64,000 bases of DNA, taken from NCBI RefSeq assembly GCF_009727055.1, contig NC_052359.1, forward strand, positions 17,298,685-17,362,684. Reading direction: 5' to 3'. Both the position numbers and the translations under genes were made by a program. The notes under the pieces were generated by a model. It had not been told where the DNA came from. It did not search any database and saw only the letters and a program-made list of their open reading frames with translations. The DNA comes from Benincasa hispida. Lineage: Eukaryota > Streptophyta > Magnoliopsida > Cucurbitales > Cucurbitaceae. Numbering within the stretch: position 1 is the first letter of the stretch; each line of letters opens with the position of its first letter. This document shows, in pieces, positions 32,668-43,531 of the stretch.

Positions 32668-34539
32668 TGATAACTTGTAGAAATACAAATTATTTATACT
32701 GTTTTATTTAGATATTGCAGTAAAAAGAAAGAAAAGTTGCGTCGATAGTATAGAAATTGGCTAAGAAATGCGAAAATTATAAATTGTCGTCAATACACCC
32801 ACTAACACCATTGCAATGGTAGAATAGAATGTTTCAGTTTCTGTTTTAAAGGAAATCGGTCACCGCATGCATTCATGGCTCAAAGATAAAATAAAAAACG
32901 CATCTACGTCATATTGTGCCCATCAATCAAGAACGAAGAGATGATCAACGCAATGACGGCGCATGCGACAATAGATCAAGAGCTCTTGCAATCAATGCAA
33001 TTTCAACCACATGCGGTAATCAAAAATAACACCGCATGCGACGATAGATCGAAGATGTAAAGAGTAATGCATTTGCGGAGGATTCTGACAAGTATACAAC
33101 TTTTAGTTGTGCATTTCTGACGGGTTGATTGTGTAACAGAAGAAACATTCACTCCGCCATTTCAGGAACTACCATAACCATACAGTGGGGACCACAAAGT
33201 CAAAGAGCCAAGCTTCGCCTATAAATAGTTTCTGCAAATTCACTGAAAGATATACATGAATACATAGAGACATAAATATACTGATTCTAAGAGAGAGACT
33301 GGTCTGAAGCGACTGTCCAGAGTAGATTCGGGAGAACCACGAGACAAGGCCGAGAGGTGAGTCTCCGAGCAGAGAATCCTTTCAATCCCCGTAGCTGAAG
33401 CTCTGTGCGAAGGTCAATTCTACCGGGAAAGCAAGCCTGAGAGGGAAGCTTTCCTCTCCACTACTTCCACACACTAGCAAGCACAACCTCCGTTCAGGAT
33501 CTGTTTCAAGACGTTGACACTCTTTCTGTATTCGTTTCTAATCTCTATTTCATCATCTGTATTCATCTTCTTTACTCTTTTATTCACAACATGTATAAAA
33601 CGTTTAATCCTAGTATTAAATGTTATGATCATTACCATTATCATCTCTCTATCTCTTTCCATTCATCCATAATCCATTTTTTCCATAATGTTTTCCTAAT
33701 TCCCTGAGTAACTAGCAAGAATTAAGCGAGTAAGTTAATTCGTGTTAAGAAAATAATTAAGTTTAACTAAGGCATGCTCGACGACATCTTCACCTGTGAG
33801 AGCAGAAGTGAAGATGTTATTACGCCTATCGAGAGAAGGTTGGAAGAATGCGTTAACTAAAGCAAGAAGTATTCTCAGAGATGGAAACAACCTTGCGTTG
33901 ATCACGTTCATCCCTGTTTCACCATAGAGATATGGGAACGCGGCTGATCGCCGAGAGGTGTACGCCAAGGGAAAGCGGAACCTTAGTTGTATCTTTAACG
34001 CAATTGGCATACTTGCGTTCTTTTTAGTATTTGCTCTTCCTCTTTTTGATTCATTCATAAAGACTTGCCATCGCATACATCAAATCTTTGTATAACTTCA
34101 CAGTCAGTCTCGACCTCAGTATCATGTATCATGTATCTTGTATCTTGTATCTTGTATCATATTAGTTTAGGATTTCATTTTATCAACGCAACTTTATTTT
34201 ATCAACGCAATATTTCATCGTAATTTATATTCCTTTATAAACCCAATTCTTTATTCATTGTAAAAACTGGTCGCATGTATCACAAAAATAACGCATTAAC
34301 GAAGACAATCCCTGTGTTCGACCTCGGATTATTCTGAGAAACTTACGTTGGAATTATACTTAGTTTCAGCGCAAGGAAACTTGTGACATGCACTACTACA
34401 TCGCATACTACGAGCAAGTCATTAACAATGCATATACTTAGACGTAGTATCGCATAAAATTCTCTTTATCGAAAAAGAATTGTTCATTCATTCACATTCA
34501 TATTTGTCCACATGCTTAAAGACTAAAATTATGTTATCA
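32668..34539 (+). repeat. Solo LTR, A-family gypsy (1872 bp)
   Basis: TGATAACTTG … TTATGTTATCA flanked by perfect GAGCG duplications, with no primer site or polypurine tract. TATA box tataaata near 33221. The U5 module is at 34310-34390. The terminal hairpin has one mismatch (…TACAAATTAT). Confidence 0.95.
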
Positions 34540-34544
34540 GAGCG
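34540..34544. repeat. Target site duplication GAGCG (right)
   Basis: Exact match to 32663-32667; GATC-word leader resumes directly after. Confidence 0.93.
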
Positions 34545-34990
34545 CTGGTAAGCGATAGAGCAAAGAGTTTGTTTTATCGTGTAGACGATCGCGGGGTGCT
34601 TAGTACACAATGGATGATTGGAGAATTGATGCTTTACCGAGCAGTTCAAGACCCGGTTCGCGTGTTTTAACCGAAGACTTTTTGTCTTTGTAATAGTTAG
34701 CTTTTTTGTGTTTTAAGGCAATTTTACCTGGTTCATCAACTTAATTAGCTTATACATGTGGTGTATGGTGCTTATATGCCAAAGTGTTTGCCATATAGTT
34801 AAAACCCACCTTAGGTTATGTAATTATTCATGCATCATGTATTATAAATGTTATAATCTTGCATGAAGAAATTACTTGAAAGCATGCGCATGCATCATGA
34901 AATATAAGAGTTATATTTTGCACGAGTCGTCTGTGATGGTCAGTCACTCGGAGGATTTTCTCGACCGACCGGGTCGAGATACACGTAGTT
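34545..34990 (+). other. Copia leader K continued
   Basis: Noncoding; contains the last GATC words, then 'gcatgcatcatg' and 'tataa…gttata' stretches typical of this leader. No gene. Confidence 0.6.
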
Positions 34991-35625
34991 TTGTATAGGA
35001 TGGAACCGAATCCGCTTCAAAACAGAAAGGCATGAATTGAGCAAGAAGTTCTTTCGGTTAAAACTCCGTGCGACTCGACCCAATCATGATATTAATGGAT
35101 CGGACCTTTTCTCGAAAAACACCGGATCTCGAGAAAAGTTGGCGATTTGGTTATGCCTTTTGGACTCACCAATGCCCCTGCCGTTGCGTCAAGTCAGATT
35201 TTCACTCAAGCTATTTCTTTAACCGAAGCATGGTATGCCTATTTTAGAGTCGTCCTTGCTTTGCTAACCGTATAGGGATAATCTGAACTCAACCATATTG
35301 CTCTTCTTTCTTTCCTCGCGGGCAGGAAGCTCTTTTTCTATTATTTCTTTCTACCATATCTTTAATAGCGGGTTGGTTACACCTACAACCAAAATGGAGC
35401 ATAAATGAGACCGTTGATCATTTCATAAAACATATATGGTAGCTTGCTTACTTAGTGCTTGTGCTAAGGAGAAAGAGTTTTGATTCGAGGCGGAGCTCAA
35501 TTACAAAGCCTTCCCCGAGAAAGAGACAAGCTGTTACGAACAAGCTACCAAGTTCACACTTTACCCACCTAAACGACCCGGGCCCTCGATAACCCCCGTG
35601 GAACGGGGGGGGGGTGGGGGGGGTC
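34991..35625 (+). other. Foreign-looking patch, possible organellar (mitochondrial) insert
   Basis: GC content and word use change sharply from the surrounding leader, which resumes after ~35640 with 'tataagtgttatag' stretches. The patch ends in two G runs (35605-35614, 35616-35623). Bases 35148-35180 encode VMPFGLTNAPA, a hallmark of Ty3/gypsy RT, without any flanking RT. Plant mitochondrial DNA commonly carries such gypsy scraps, hence the mitochondrial suggestion. A chimeric assembly or a scrambled gypsy fragment is an alternative. Confidence 0.35.
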
Positions 35626-35639
35626 TGCTCTTTTTTTTT

Positions 35640-36615
35640 GGGGAGTATGCCAATATGATCTTAATGAGGTGTGAGGTTGAGCATTATAATGCATCATCCT
35701 TTTATTATAAGTGTTATAGTATAAGGGTGAATGTAAGCATGTTTTGTTGTTATCGATTGGCTACTTTGTATAAGTGTTATATAAAAGAAATAGCAATAAA
35801 TGGACAATGCATTGAGCATGACACTTAGGCTGTTTATAATCGTTATGAATGTCTTGCATGTGTTAGCTTCGCATTGTGGTTGTTTCCGTTTATAAGTGTT
35901 ATAAAGGAAATTAGACTTAAAATCAATAATTCAGAGTTGCATGCGGACTTAGGGTGAACTCAAGTTTTTAAAAAGAGTTTTAAAATTGATTGAGATAGAC
36001 CTAAGTTCATGTGGTTCAAAAGAGTTTAGTAACCTAGATTAATCTTTTAAAATCGGTTTAATAGGATTAAATTGGTTGAATAAAATATTAAATTTGTTGT
36101 AAACCTATCTATAAGGGACCTTTTGTCTAACGTGGGTTCTGGCTAGGGTGGGGTTCTTAAGTTGACGGAAACGTAACACCTACCTGGAAAGGTGAATTAG
36201 ATAGATTTTCAACAAGCATGCGACGTTTTGGTCAAAGACTCTGTTAAAGAGTTTAATGCATGATGATTAAAAGTTGTTCAACTATTCAAGGTAAAAGTTA
36301 CTCTTCGGAAAACCTAAAAGTCACTTAGTTAAAATCCTTAGCCGTGTTTTTTCTAAGTAAACTAAACCCTAGGTTATAAACTACTCAGTGGAAGGAGGAG
36401 GCGTATCAGATATGTCTATGATTCCACTCACGTTTCTCCCTATATGTTCACATCGTGAGATTCATGTTTGGCTCGAGATGCCCAGGATGCATCCCCCTTC
36501 GGATGGTGTTTGCATGAGTCAATATCAAGATGAACGAAGAGAGTATTTCTAATAAGTGGGTGAAGGGTCTATGCCAACACGTCCTATGGTCTCCATCATT
36601 GTTTCATACCGTGAG
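35640..36615 (+). other. Copia leader K, gag-proximal part
   Basis: Matches the reverse complement of 11102-11900 in several blocks ('aagggaccttttgtctaac', 'ggttctggctagggtgggg', 'ccaatatcaag/gaacgaagagag' area). It is truncated near 36615 where element B starts; no gag follows. Confidence 0.65.
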
Positions 36616-36732
36616 ATCATTCTCTTCGCGAAAAACCCTAGAAAAATCTCTCTAGATACCATGATAGCCATCCGTACTTTCTTCTGAAGAACGAGAAAAA
36701 AAAATTCCAACTTCTTTCCCTTAACCGAACCA

Positions 36733-39433
36733 ATGGCCAGACAATCATCCCATTCCTCTTCCCAGCCATCATCCCCTTCCCACACCCCCGTCACTGTGCG
36801 GGAGGTGGCTTCCTTACCACCAGCTGCCGCCTCGCCACTCAACCAAAGTTAACCCCTAGAATCGTCGAAAAACTAAGGAAAAAACCCTCTGTAGCAGCAA
36901 CACCGTCCACCCACCGTGAGATGCCGAGCACGGAGAGTGCCCCTGCCACCATACCTGAGGTGGCACTCCCAATACCTTCAACTGAAAGTGAGCTAAAAAG
37001 AAAAGATGACAAGGAGGTGTTTGGGAGTATCCTGAGCAATTTAGAGAAGGATGGGCGGTTGCCAGAGGTCGGAGTAGTGAACCAGCCACTGTCGTCAGAG
37101 GAAGAGTTAGCTATGGCTTCGTGGAGAATGGCCCTCACCATCTCGGATCCTAAGGAGGCTGCCCCAACAGACTCCAATGAAGGACCCATAAGGGTTGTTT
37201 TGGAGGTTATTGAGGCGAGAAGAGAAATTCCTAAGGAGAAGTTTGAAGAAAATAAGGAGAAAAGAAAAGTTGAAGAGAAGCGGGCAAAGGAACATGAAGT
37301 CGCCCGGCTAGAGAAAGAGAAGAAAGAAAAATGGAGAAGTGAAAGAAAGCAGCAGGCGAGAAGAGAAATGCCTAAGGAAAGAGGAAGAAAGGAGGAAAAG
37401 GGCAGAAAGTATGGATTTTGACGGAGAATCAACCACCGCAAGGGTGGAAGTGGGGGTGTCAGTGCAAGTTAATTCATCAACACAACTACTAGCTTCATGG
37501 CCGCAATCCAAATTAGTTGTGTCAGTCGACAAAGAAGATCCTGACATCTCCCATTTAGTGTAGCGTCGCAAGGAGAATGCGCGTAAGAGTCCACAAGGGA
37601 CCCAACAATTTTTCAACGCATAGAGAAGAAGAAGGAAGAAAGAAGAAAAAAAGTAGAGGAGAAGGAAGAGAAAATGGCACGAGCGCACCAAATCATCGCA
37701 TCGGCCAATTTAGCCAGAAAGCTTCACAATGAGGAGGTTTGTCGTGACAACGCAAGGGGAGAAGAAGAGGAGAGAAGAAGGCTCGAGGATGAGCAGTGCA
37801 TTGCACTTGCCTCTGAGCAATTTGAAAAGGAAATGAGAGAAAAAGATGAGACAGAGAAGAGAGCAAAGGAGGAAAAATAGATGTGCCGCAAAGCAAATAT
37901 TCAGCGTATCAGAGAGCGAAAAAGAAAAGAAAAGAAAGAATGGGAAAAGGAAAAACAAGAGCAACGCAAGGCGCAGGAACGCATCCAAAGACAAAAATCC
38001 CGCCTTGCGTCCGCTCAAGACAAAGGCAAAGCAAAGGTGGAAAGTAGCGAGCTTATGCCGGCCAGGAGGTGCCCAAAAACAAAAAAGGAAAATGATGAAT
38101 TATGGATGGAAATGGGGTTCTTTCCTGCATCGGCGCCACTAACGGATCTCATCATCAGCATTGTGGTGGAGCATGGGTGGGAAGCTTTCTGTCAGTGTCC
38201 ATCCATTGTAATTCCAACGGTAGTGAGGGCCTTCTACCATGGCCAGCTCCACAACACCAAAAATGCGGTGATCATCGAAGGGAGGATAATGCCATTCAGC
38301 AAAGAGGACATTAATCAACTCTACCAGTTGAAGAATTTCCCAAAAGCACCGGGTAACAAACTGATTGATGATCCTGCAGAAGAGCATATGGAGGATGCAC
38401 TGAACGTATTAACGCAACCGAGCACCAAGTGGACGGTGTCCTTCACTGGCATAAAAACCCTCGCCTCTGCCCGACTGCTACCTGAAGTGCGCCTTTGGGT
38501 CTATTTGGTGAAGAGGCGACTCATCCCAACATCGCATCATAAAACCATTTCCAGGGATCGAGTTATGGCCGCATATTGCATAGCATGTGGCATTCTGATT
38601 GATGTGAGCCAACTTCTTGTAAAGCAAATCCAAGGTTTTGTTGGTCGCATGAGAGGCCAGTACTTCTTTCCATGAACGGTTTTGAGTCTATGCCTATCTA
38701 TGGAAGCGGACATTGATGAAGAACCCATGCCAGAAGTGCACGGCATCATCAACATGAAAATCTTGAGAATGCTTCTCAAGGATTCGCCGCTTTGCCCGGA
38801 GCCTCCACCGAAGCGGCCCCTCATCGATTTGAATGTGCCGCAACCAACAAGACCCAATAAAAAACGCCCGCAATGAGAAAGGGAAGGAAATATCCAAGGA
38901 AGTTCATCGTAAAAGCAAACCAATTTACCCTTGGACACTTTACCCTTAGTCATTCGTCCACCAAGCCCAACAAATGCACCCCTTTCCCCTCTTCCCGAAC
39001 AATTTACCAATCTCCTCCTTGCCCCCGACTCCAACCTCGCATCACCAGTAGTTTCCACCTACCATCCATCTTCACCCCACCTTTCACCGCAAACATCACC
39101 ACATGTTGATGACCCACAAGGTTTGGGAGCAGACCCTTCCGCTCAACCCCAAACCGATGTTGGTGAGACATCTACGGTGCAACACTCACCGCATACCTAG
39201 CTGCTGCCCTAGAAGACATGCGAGGCTTTTTGTCTAAAGAGCTATTCTTCTTCTACCATTCATTGTTGGACTTGCGAGAGAACAACGCAGAGCTACGACA
39301 AGCAATGGTCAATATTCAACGCAACATTTTTACCCTTCACCTGAATCAAAGACAGATGGCCAAACGCAAGCATGAGTACTTCAATTACTTGACTGCATAT
39401 TTACATGGTCACATGGTGCCTCAACATCTATAG
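36733..39433 (+). pseudogene. Coiled-coil plus 'putative plant transposon protein' ORF (broken)
   Basis: An ATG at 36733 gives MARQSSHSSSQPSSPSHTPV. After a frameshift, 36910-37421 reads into a Lys/Glu-rich coiled coil (KEKFEENKEKRKVEEKRAKE). Further charged coil lies at 37339-37880. 37881-38675 carries the folded part: HGWEAFCQCPSIVIPTVVRA, FYHGQLHNTKNAVIIEGRI, MPFSKEDINQLYQLKNFP, then RLLPEVRLWVYLVKRRLIPT and RDRVMAAYCIACGILIDVSQ. After a stop, 38682-38876 is Pro-rich (PPPKRPLIDLNVP), and 38931-39200 is Ser/Pro/Thr-rich. A final helical piece (39218-39433) ends MVPQHL. The layout matches the extra ORF of element E. Function is unknown; it is not a proven transposase. At least five frame breaks. 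Confidence 0.65.
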
Positions 39434-40667
39434 TAGCCTCTGTGCTTTCAAGAAGTGCCGCAATGCCCTCCTCACCAAGAGCCCTCGCCGCAAAGTTAAA
39501 TTTGGGGGTGTACCACCTTCTCCTTTAAAAATTTCAATTCTTTTTATGGTCATTCAATTTTTTTTTTTTTTTAGATAGTTATACCTTTGTATTCTGTTGT
39601 ACATGCTTACAATTTTGTGTTTGCGATAAATATAATTCTTTGTGTATTTGGACAATTTTTTATATAACTGAGTGATTATTCGTTCCTTATGCGTTGGCCT
39701 CTTTATTTACATCATCCTTTGTCAATTTATTGTGATTATTCCTTTCTTTTCGTTTGTATTGTTTATTTGTGCTGCCATGATGAGTATTATGTGTAACCTT
39801 AGTGCAATTTCTTTATACATTGCAATTTTTTCCTAACACTTAGACAATTCATCGCAATAGCTCTACTTTACTTTCTCTATTACAAGACTCTGCTCAAACC
39901 TTCTTTTCAAAATTTTGACTAAGTGTTTTGTCTTTTCTGTCCAAAACAAAGCAATGAAAACCTTGCGAGTCTCTAAATTTGGGGGTGGTGAAGGTCTGAG
40001 CAGATGCAATCAAGCGGATACATTCATATCAGGCAAATGCGTTCATCTTAAAAAATTGAAGAAAAAAAATATGCTGTTAGCGCAAGGGAAAATCCAAACC
40101 TGATAAGAGTTAAGTCATGAAAGGAACCTGCTCGTAGTTAGATTTTCGCATGACACTCGTGGGAGCAAGCCAAAACAAAGGTAGGTTACCAGGATCGATG
40201 TAATACAAAAAAAGAATATAAGAATAAAAGAGAGAAATCCACTGACCAGCTAAAATTGAAACTTGGCTAAGGATCAAGAGTTGAAGTTGAAGCTTGGTAC
40301 ACAACCGAAGTTGGATGCTCGCATGACACCTGTGGGAGCAAACCAAAACGAAGGTTGTAACCATGATCAACGCTCTCTATAGGAAGATGCAAACCAGGCC
40401 ACCGTATTAAAGGCGTACTTTGTTTTTTTAAAAACAATAGGAAAAACATTCTTTTCATAACAAGAGGAGAACTTTGAGCAAAGGTTTGTCTTAGGTAAGA
40501 ATAAAGTAGTGCTTGCTGAAGAAATCTTCAAAGGATAGAAGGAATTTGTAATTTTGAGAAATTATGTAGAGGTGGAGCATTCGGAGTAGCCGATCGACGC
40601 AAAGTTAGAATAGGATTTGAGCTGAATTGCCTTAGTCGAGGATATGCTTGAGGATAAGCATATATCT
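39434..40667 (+). other. Element B 3' noncoding region
   Basis: Contains polypurine-like AAATTTGGGGGTG copies at 39499-39511 and 39975-39987. Two copies of the conserved motif on the minus strand as written (40127-40190, 40302-40360), where the sense reads GCATGACACTCGTGGGAGCA. No ORF of note. Confidence 0.7.
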
Positions 40668-40680
40668 AAATTTGGGGGTG
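40668..40680 (+). promoter_or_regulatory. Polypurine tract of element B
   Basis: AAATTTGGGGGTG ends exactly where the LTR starts (TGATAACTTG at 40681), the expected place for the plus-strand DNA primer. Confidence 0.88.
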
Positions 40681-42473
40681 TGATAACTTGTAGAAATACA
40701 AGTTATTTATACCATTTTATTTAGATTATGCGGCAAAAAGAAGGAAAAAGTTGCGTCGACCATATAGAAATTGGCTTAGAAATGCAAAAGTTGTAAAGTG
40801 TCGTAAGCACACCCGCTAACCCCATTGCGATGGAAAAATGGAATGTCCAAGTCTTTGTTTTGCAGGAAACAGATCACCGCATGCGAAAATCGCTCGATAA
40901 CGAAAGAGAACAACACATTAGCACCACATGCGGCAATCGATCCTGGATAAAAAGATCAACGTAATTGCACCGCATGCGGTGATCGATCGTAGATGAAAAG
41001 AGCGACGCATTCGCAAGATCTTTTGAAATTGTGTAGCTTTTCTATTGTATGATCTGACAAATTGAACGTGGAGCAAAGCGGACATTTCCACTAAGCCATG
41101 GCAGGAAAAAGCAGCTTTTCAGAGTGGCACCACTGACACATGAGGTGCCAAGGTCTATAAAAAGCTACATCAATTTCAAAGAAAGGAGGCTGGTCTGAAG
41201 AGACAACTTAGAGAAAATTTGGGGAGAAGGACGAGACAAGACCGAAAGAGAAGTCTCTAGAGCAAGAAATTTATTCCCATTCCCGAAGAGAAGCTGTGTG
41301 CAAAGATCACTTCTACCTGGAAAAAAAGTCTGAGAAGGAAGTTCTCCATCACATTCCTCCCACACGTCGACAAGAAAATCGTCTCCGATCGAGATCCGTG
41401 TCAAGGCATTGACACGCTTTCCTTATTTGTTCTTACTTTCTATTTATCAACTGTGTTCATCTCTAATCTTTCATTCATTATTTGTAACAAACGCTTATCT
41501 TTAGATTTTAATATCATTATCATATTCATCGTCATTTCTTTGTTCTTAACCATACATTCATCATCCATTTCCTTCACCATGTGTAACTAATCCCCCAAGG
41601 TAAGGAGGAAGGATTAAGCGAGTAAATTAATCCTTGTTCAAGAAATTAGTTGAGTTTAGCTAATGCATGCTCAACGACATCTTCACCTGTGAGAGTAGAA
41701 GTGAAGATGTTATTCCCCTCTCAAAAGAAGGTTGGAAGAGTGTGTTAACTAAAGCGAGAAGTATTTCCAGAGATGGAAACAACCTTGCCTTCACAACGTT
41801 CATCCCTGATTCACCATAGACATATGGAATGCGGCCGATCACTGAGAGGTGTAAGTCAAGGGAAAGCGGAACCTTAGTTGCGTCCTCAACAGGATTGACA
41901 AACTTGCGATGTCCTTTCCCCTAACCCATTCTCTTTCTAATGTATTTCACAAGACTTGCCACCGCATACTACCAGATACTTGCACATTTCACAGCCAGTC
42001 CTCAATTTGTTTAGTTACTTGTTTATTTATTTATTTGTTACCGCATTCTACTTTGTTGCTGCATTTTATTTATCACCGCATCTTATTTCATCTCCGCAAT
42101 TTATTTATCGTCGTTTTTTATTTATCGTAGCATTTTATTACCGCATTTTATTTTTTACTGCATTTTACTTTTCCCAACTCAATTCATTATTATTTTGTTT
42201 TTCCGGTCACATATATCATATTAGTATCGCATTAATCACCGCAATCCCCATGTTCAACCTCAGATCACTCTGAGAAACTTGCATTGGAATTATACTTGGT
42301 TCCAGAAAACTTGTGACACGCGTACACTACATGAACGCATACTACGAACGCATCTAAGCATCACCGCATACATCATTTTAGAACGTAGTATCTCATATTA
42401 TCATTATCGCAAAGTGAATACATCATCAGCCTTACAAGATATTGGCATACACAATTCCGAATCCGAACCAACA
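40681..42473 (+). repeat. 3' LTR of element B (A family, about 1793 bp)
   Basis: Starts TGATAACTTG right after the polypurine tract. U3 has three ~50-60 bp repeat units built on ACCGCATGCGGT. TATA-like tataaaaa near 41155. U5 module at 42250-42320, where the hairpin's 3' arm is deleted. The end at 42473 (…GAACCAACA) is inferred from where the copia leader resumes. Confidence 0.8.
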
Positions 42474-43518
42474 TGTTCCGTAGACCGTCAACTTAAGTAC
42501 CTCCAACCTTAGACAAGATTATATACCGGTTGAGTTTGTAACCACGTTTTACAAGATGTTAACCTATTTAAACTTATTAAAACGGGTGATTAACTTACGT
42601 GAGCATGCAGCTTATCTTTGTTATAGATTTTAATGTCTAATTCAATTTTATAACAAGTTATAAAAATTAGACATGCTTTTCCATCCACAACATACATCAA
42701 AAGGCATTCAAATTTAATATAACAGTTATATTAAATAACAGAAACCCTAAACATGCATTATATATATTATAACAATTTATAACATATATATAATGCATGT
42801 TTTATATATAATGCATGTAGCATGCTTCCTATGGTGGGATTTTAAATCTAAGTGGCATACTATATTACAAACATGTTTAAATTTAAATACAACATACATC
42901 ACATGCATTATTATTTAAATAATACTAATATGGTTCAACTTTGGCATCCTAAGCAAGTAGAAAAAAAAACTAGTTTATTACAAAACAGGTCCAAAAAAAC
43001 AACTTTAATTTGGTGTAGAGACGCTCGAACTGACCCGAACCAGACCCGAACCACTCGAACCAGACCTCCAAAGCCTCAAAATAGGTTGAACCGGTCCAAT
43101 GATGGTTGAACCAGACTGGAATGGGACTGAACCAATCGAACTAGACCTCACCCACGTGAACCAGATCGAACTACGCGTTGCTCAACTGGGATGAGCAATG
43201 TTGCAATGTTGCGGGCTATGTCAAGCATAGTGTTGCAACGTTGCCTGGGCAGTAGGCTATCCTCCAGAAGCTGCTCCACAATCTTGCTTGCTTCAATCTC
43301 CAAATTACAACCTAATTCGGACTCCAATGACTCCAAATAAATTACAGACTCTATACATATAAGCTCATCAACCAAGAGCCAATTACAAATTTAACTTGGA
43401 AATCAAAGAGAAAACTAATGTCAAAGCTGAAAAACCATCCATATCAGTCCAAAATATGCAATACCAAAAATTCACCCACCAAAACTCAAATTAACACTAA
43501 TTGAGTGCTTAAATCACA
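42474..43518 (-). other. Copia leader L
   Basis: Minus-strand leader between primer site (43519) and element B. It has several AT-rich inverted stretches around 'tataac…gttata' (42640-42830) and a cluster of 'gaaccagac'-type words at 43030-43170. The 75-aa minus frame at 43148-43375 is unrecognised. No gag. Confidence 0.65.
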
Positions 43519-43529
43519 CTCTGATACCA
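43519..43529 (-). promoter_or_regulatory. Primer binding site (initiator tRNA-Met), copia L
   Basis: The minus strand reads TGGTATCAGAG, the standard copia primer site, two bases from the LTR end. Confidence 0.92.
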
Positions 43530-43531
43530 AT

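Larger units (their letters stand above)
36616..42473 (+). mobile_element. Gypsy derivative B: extra ORF, 3' region and 3' LTR
   Basis: Plus-strand order: a short untranslated part, a long broken ORF (36733-39433), a noncoding 3' region with three polypurine-like tracts (about 39490, 39975, 40668), then an A-family LTR (40681-42473). No 5' LTR, primer site, gag or pol is present. The left edge is abutted to copia leader K, and the right edge to copia leader L on the opposite strand. Confidence 0.7.

Noticed and set aside
36839..37441. 200-aa Ser/Leu/Phe-rich minus-strand frame
   Set aside because: Antisense of the Lys/Glu-rich coiled-coil ORF; the composition is the mirror of AAG/GAG codons.
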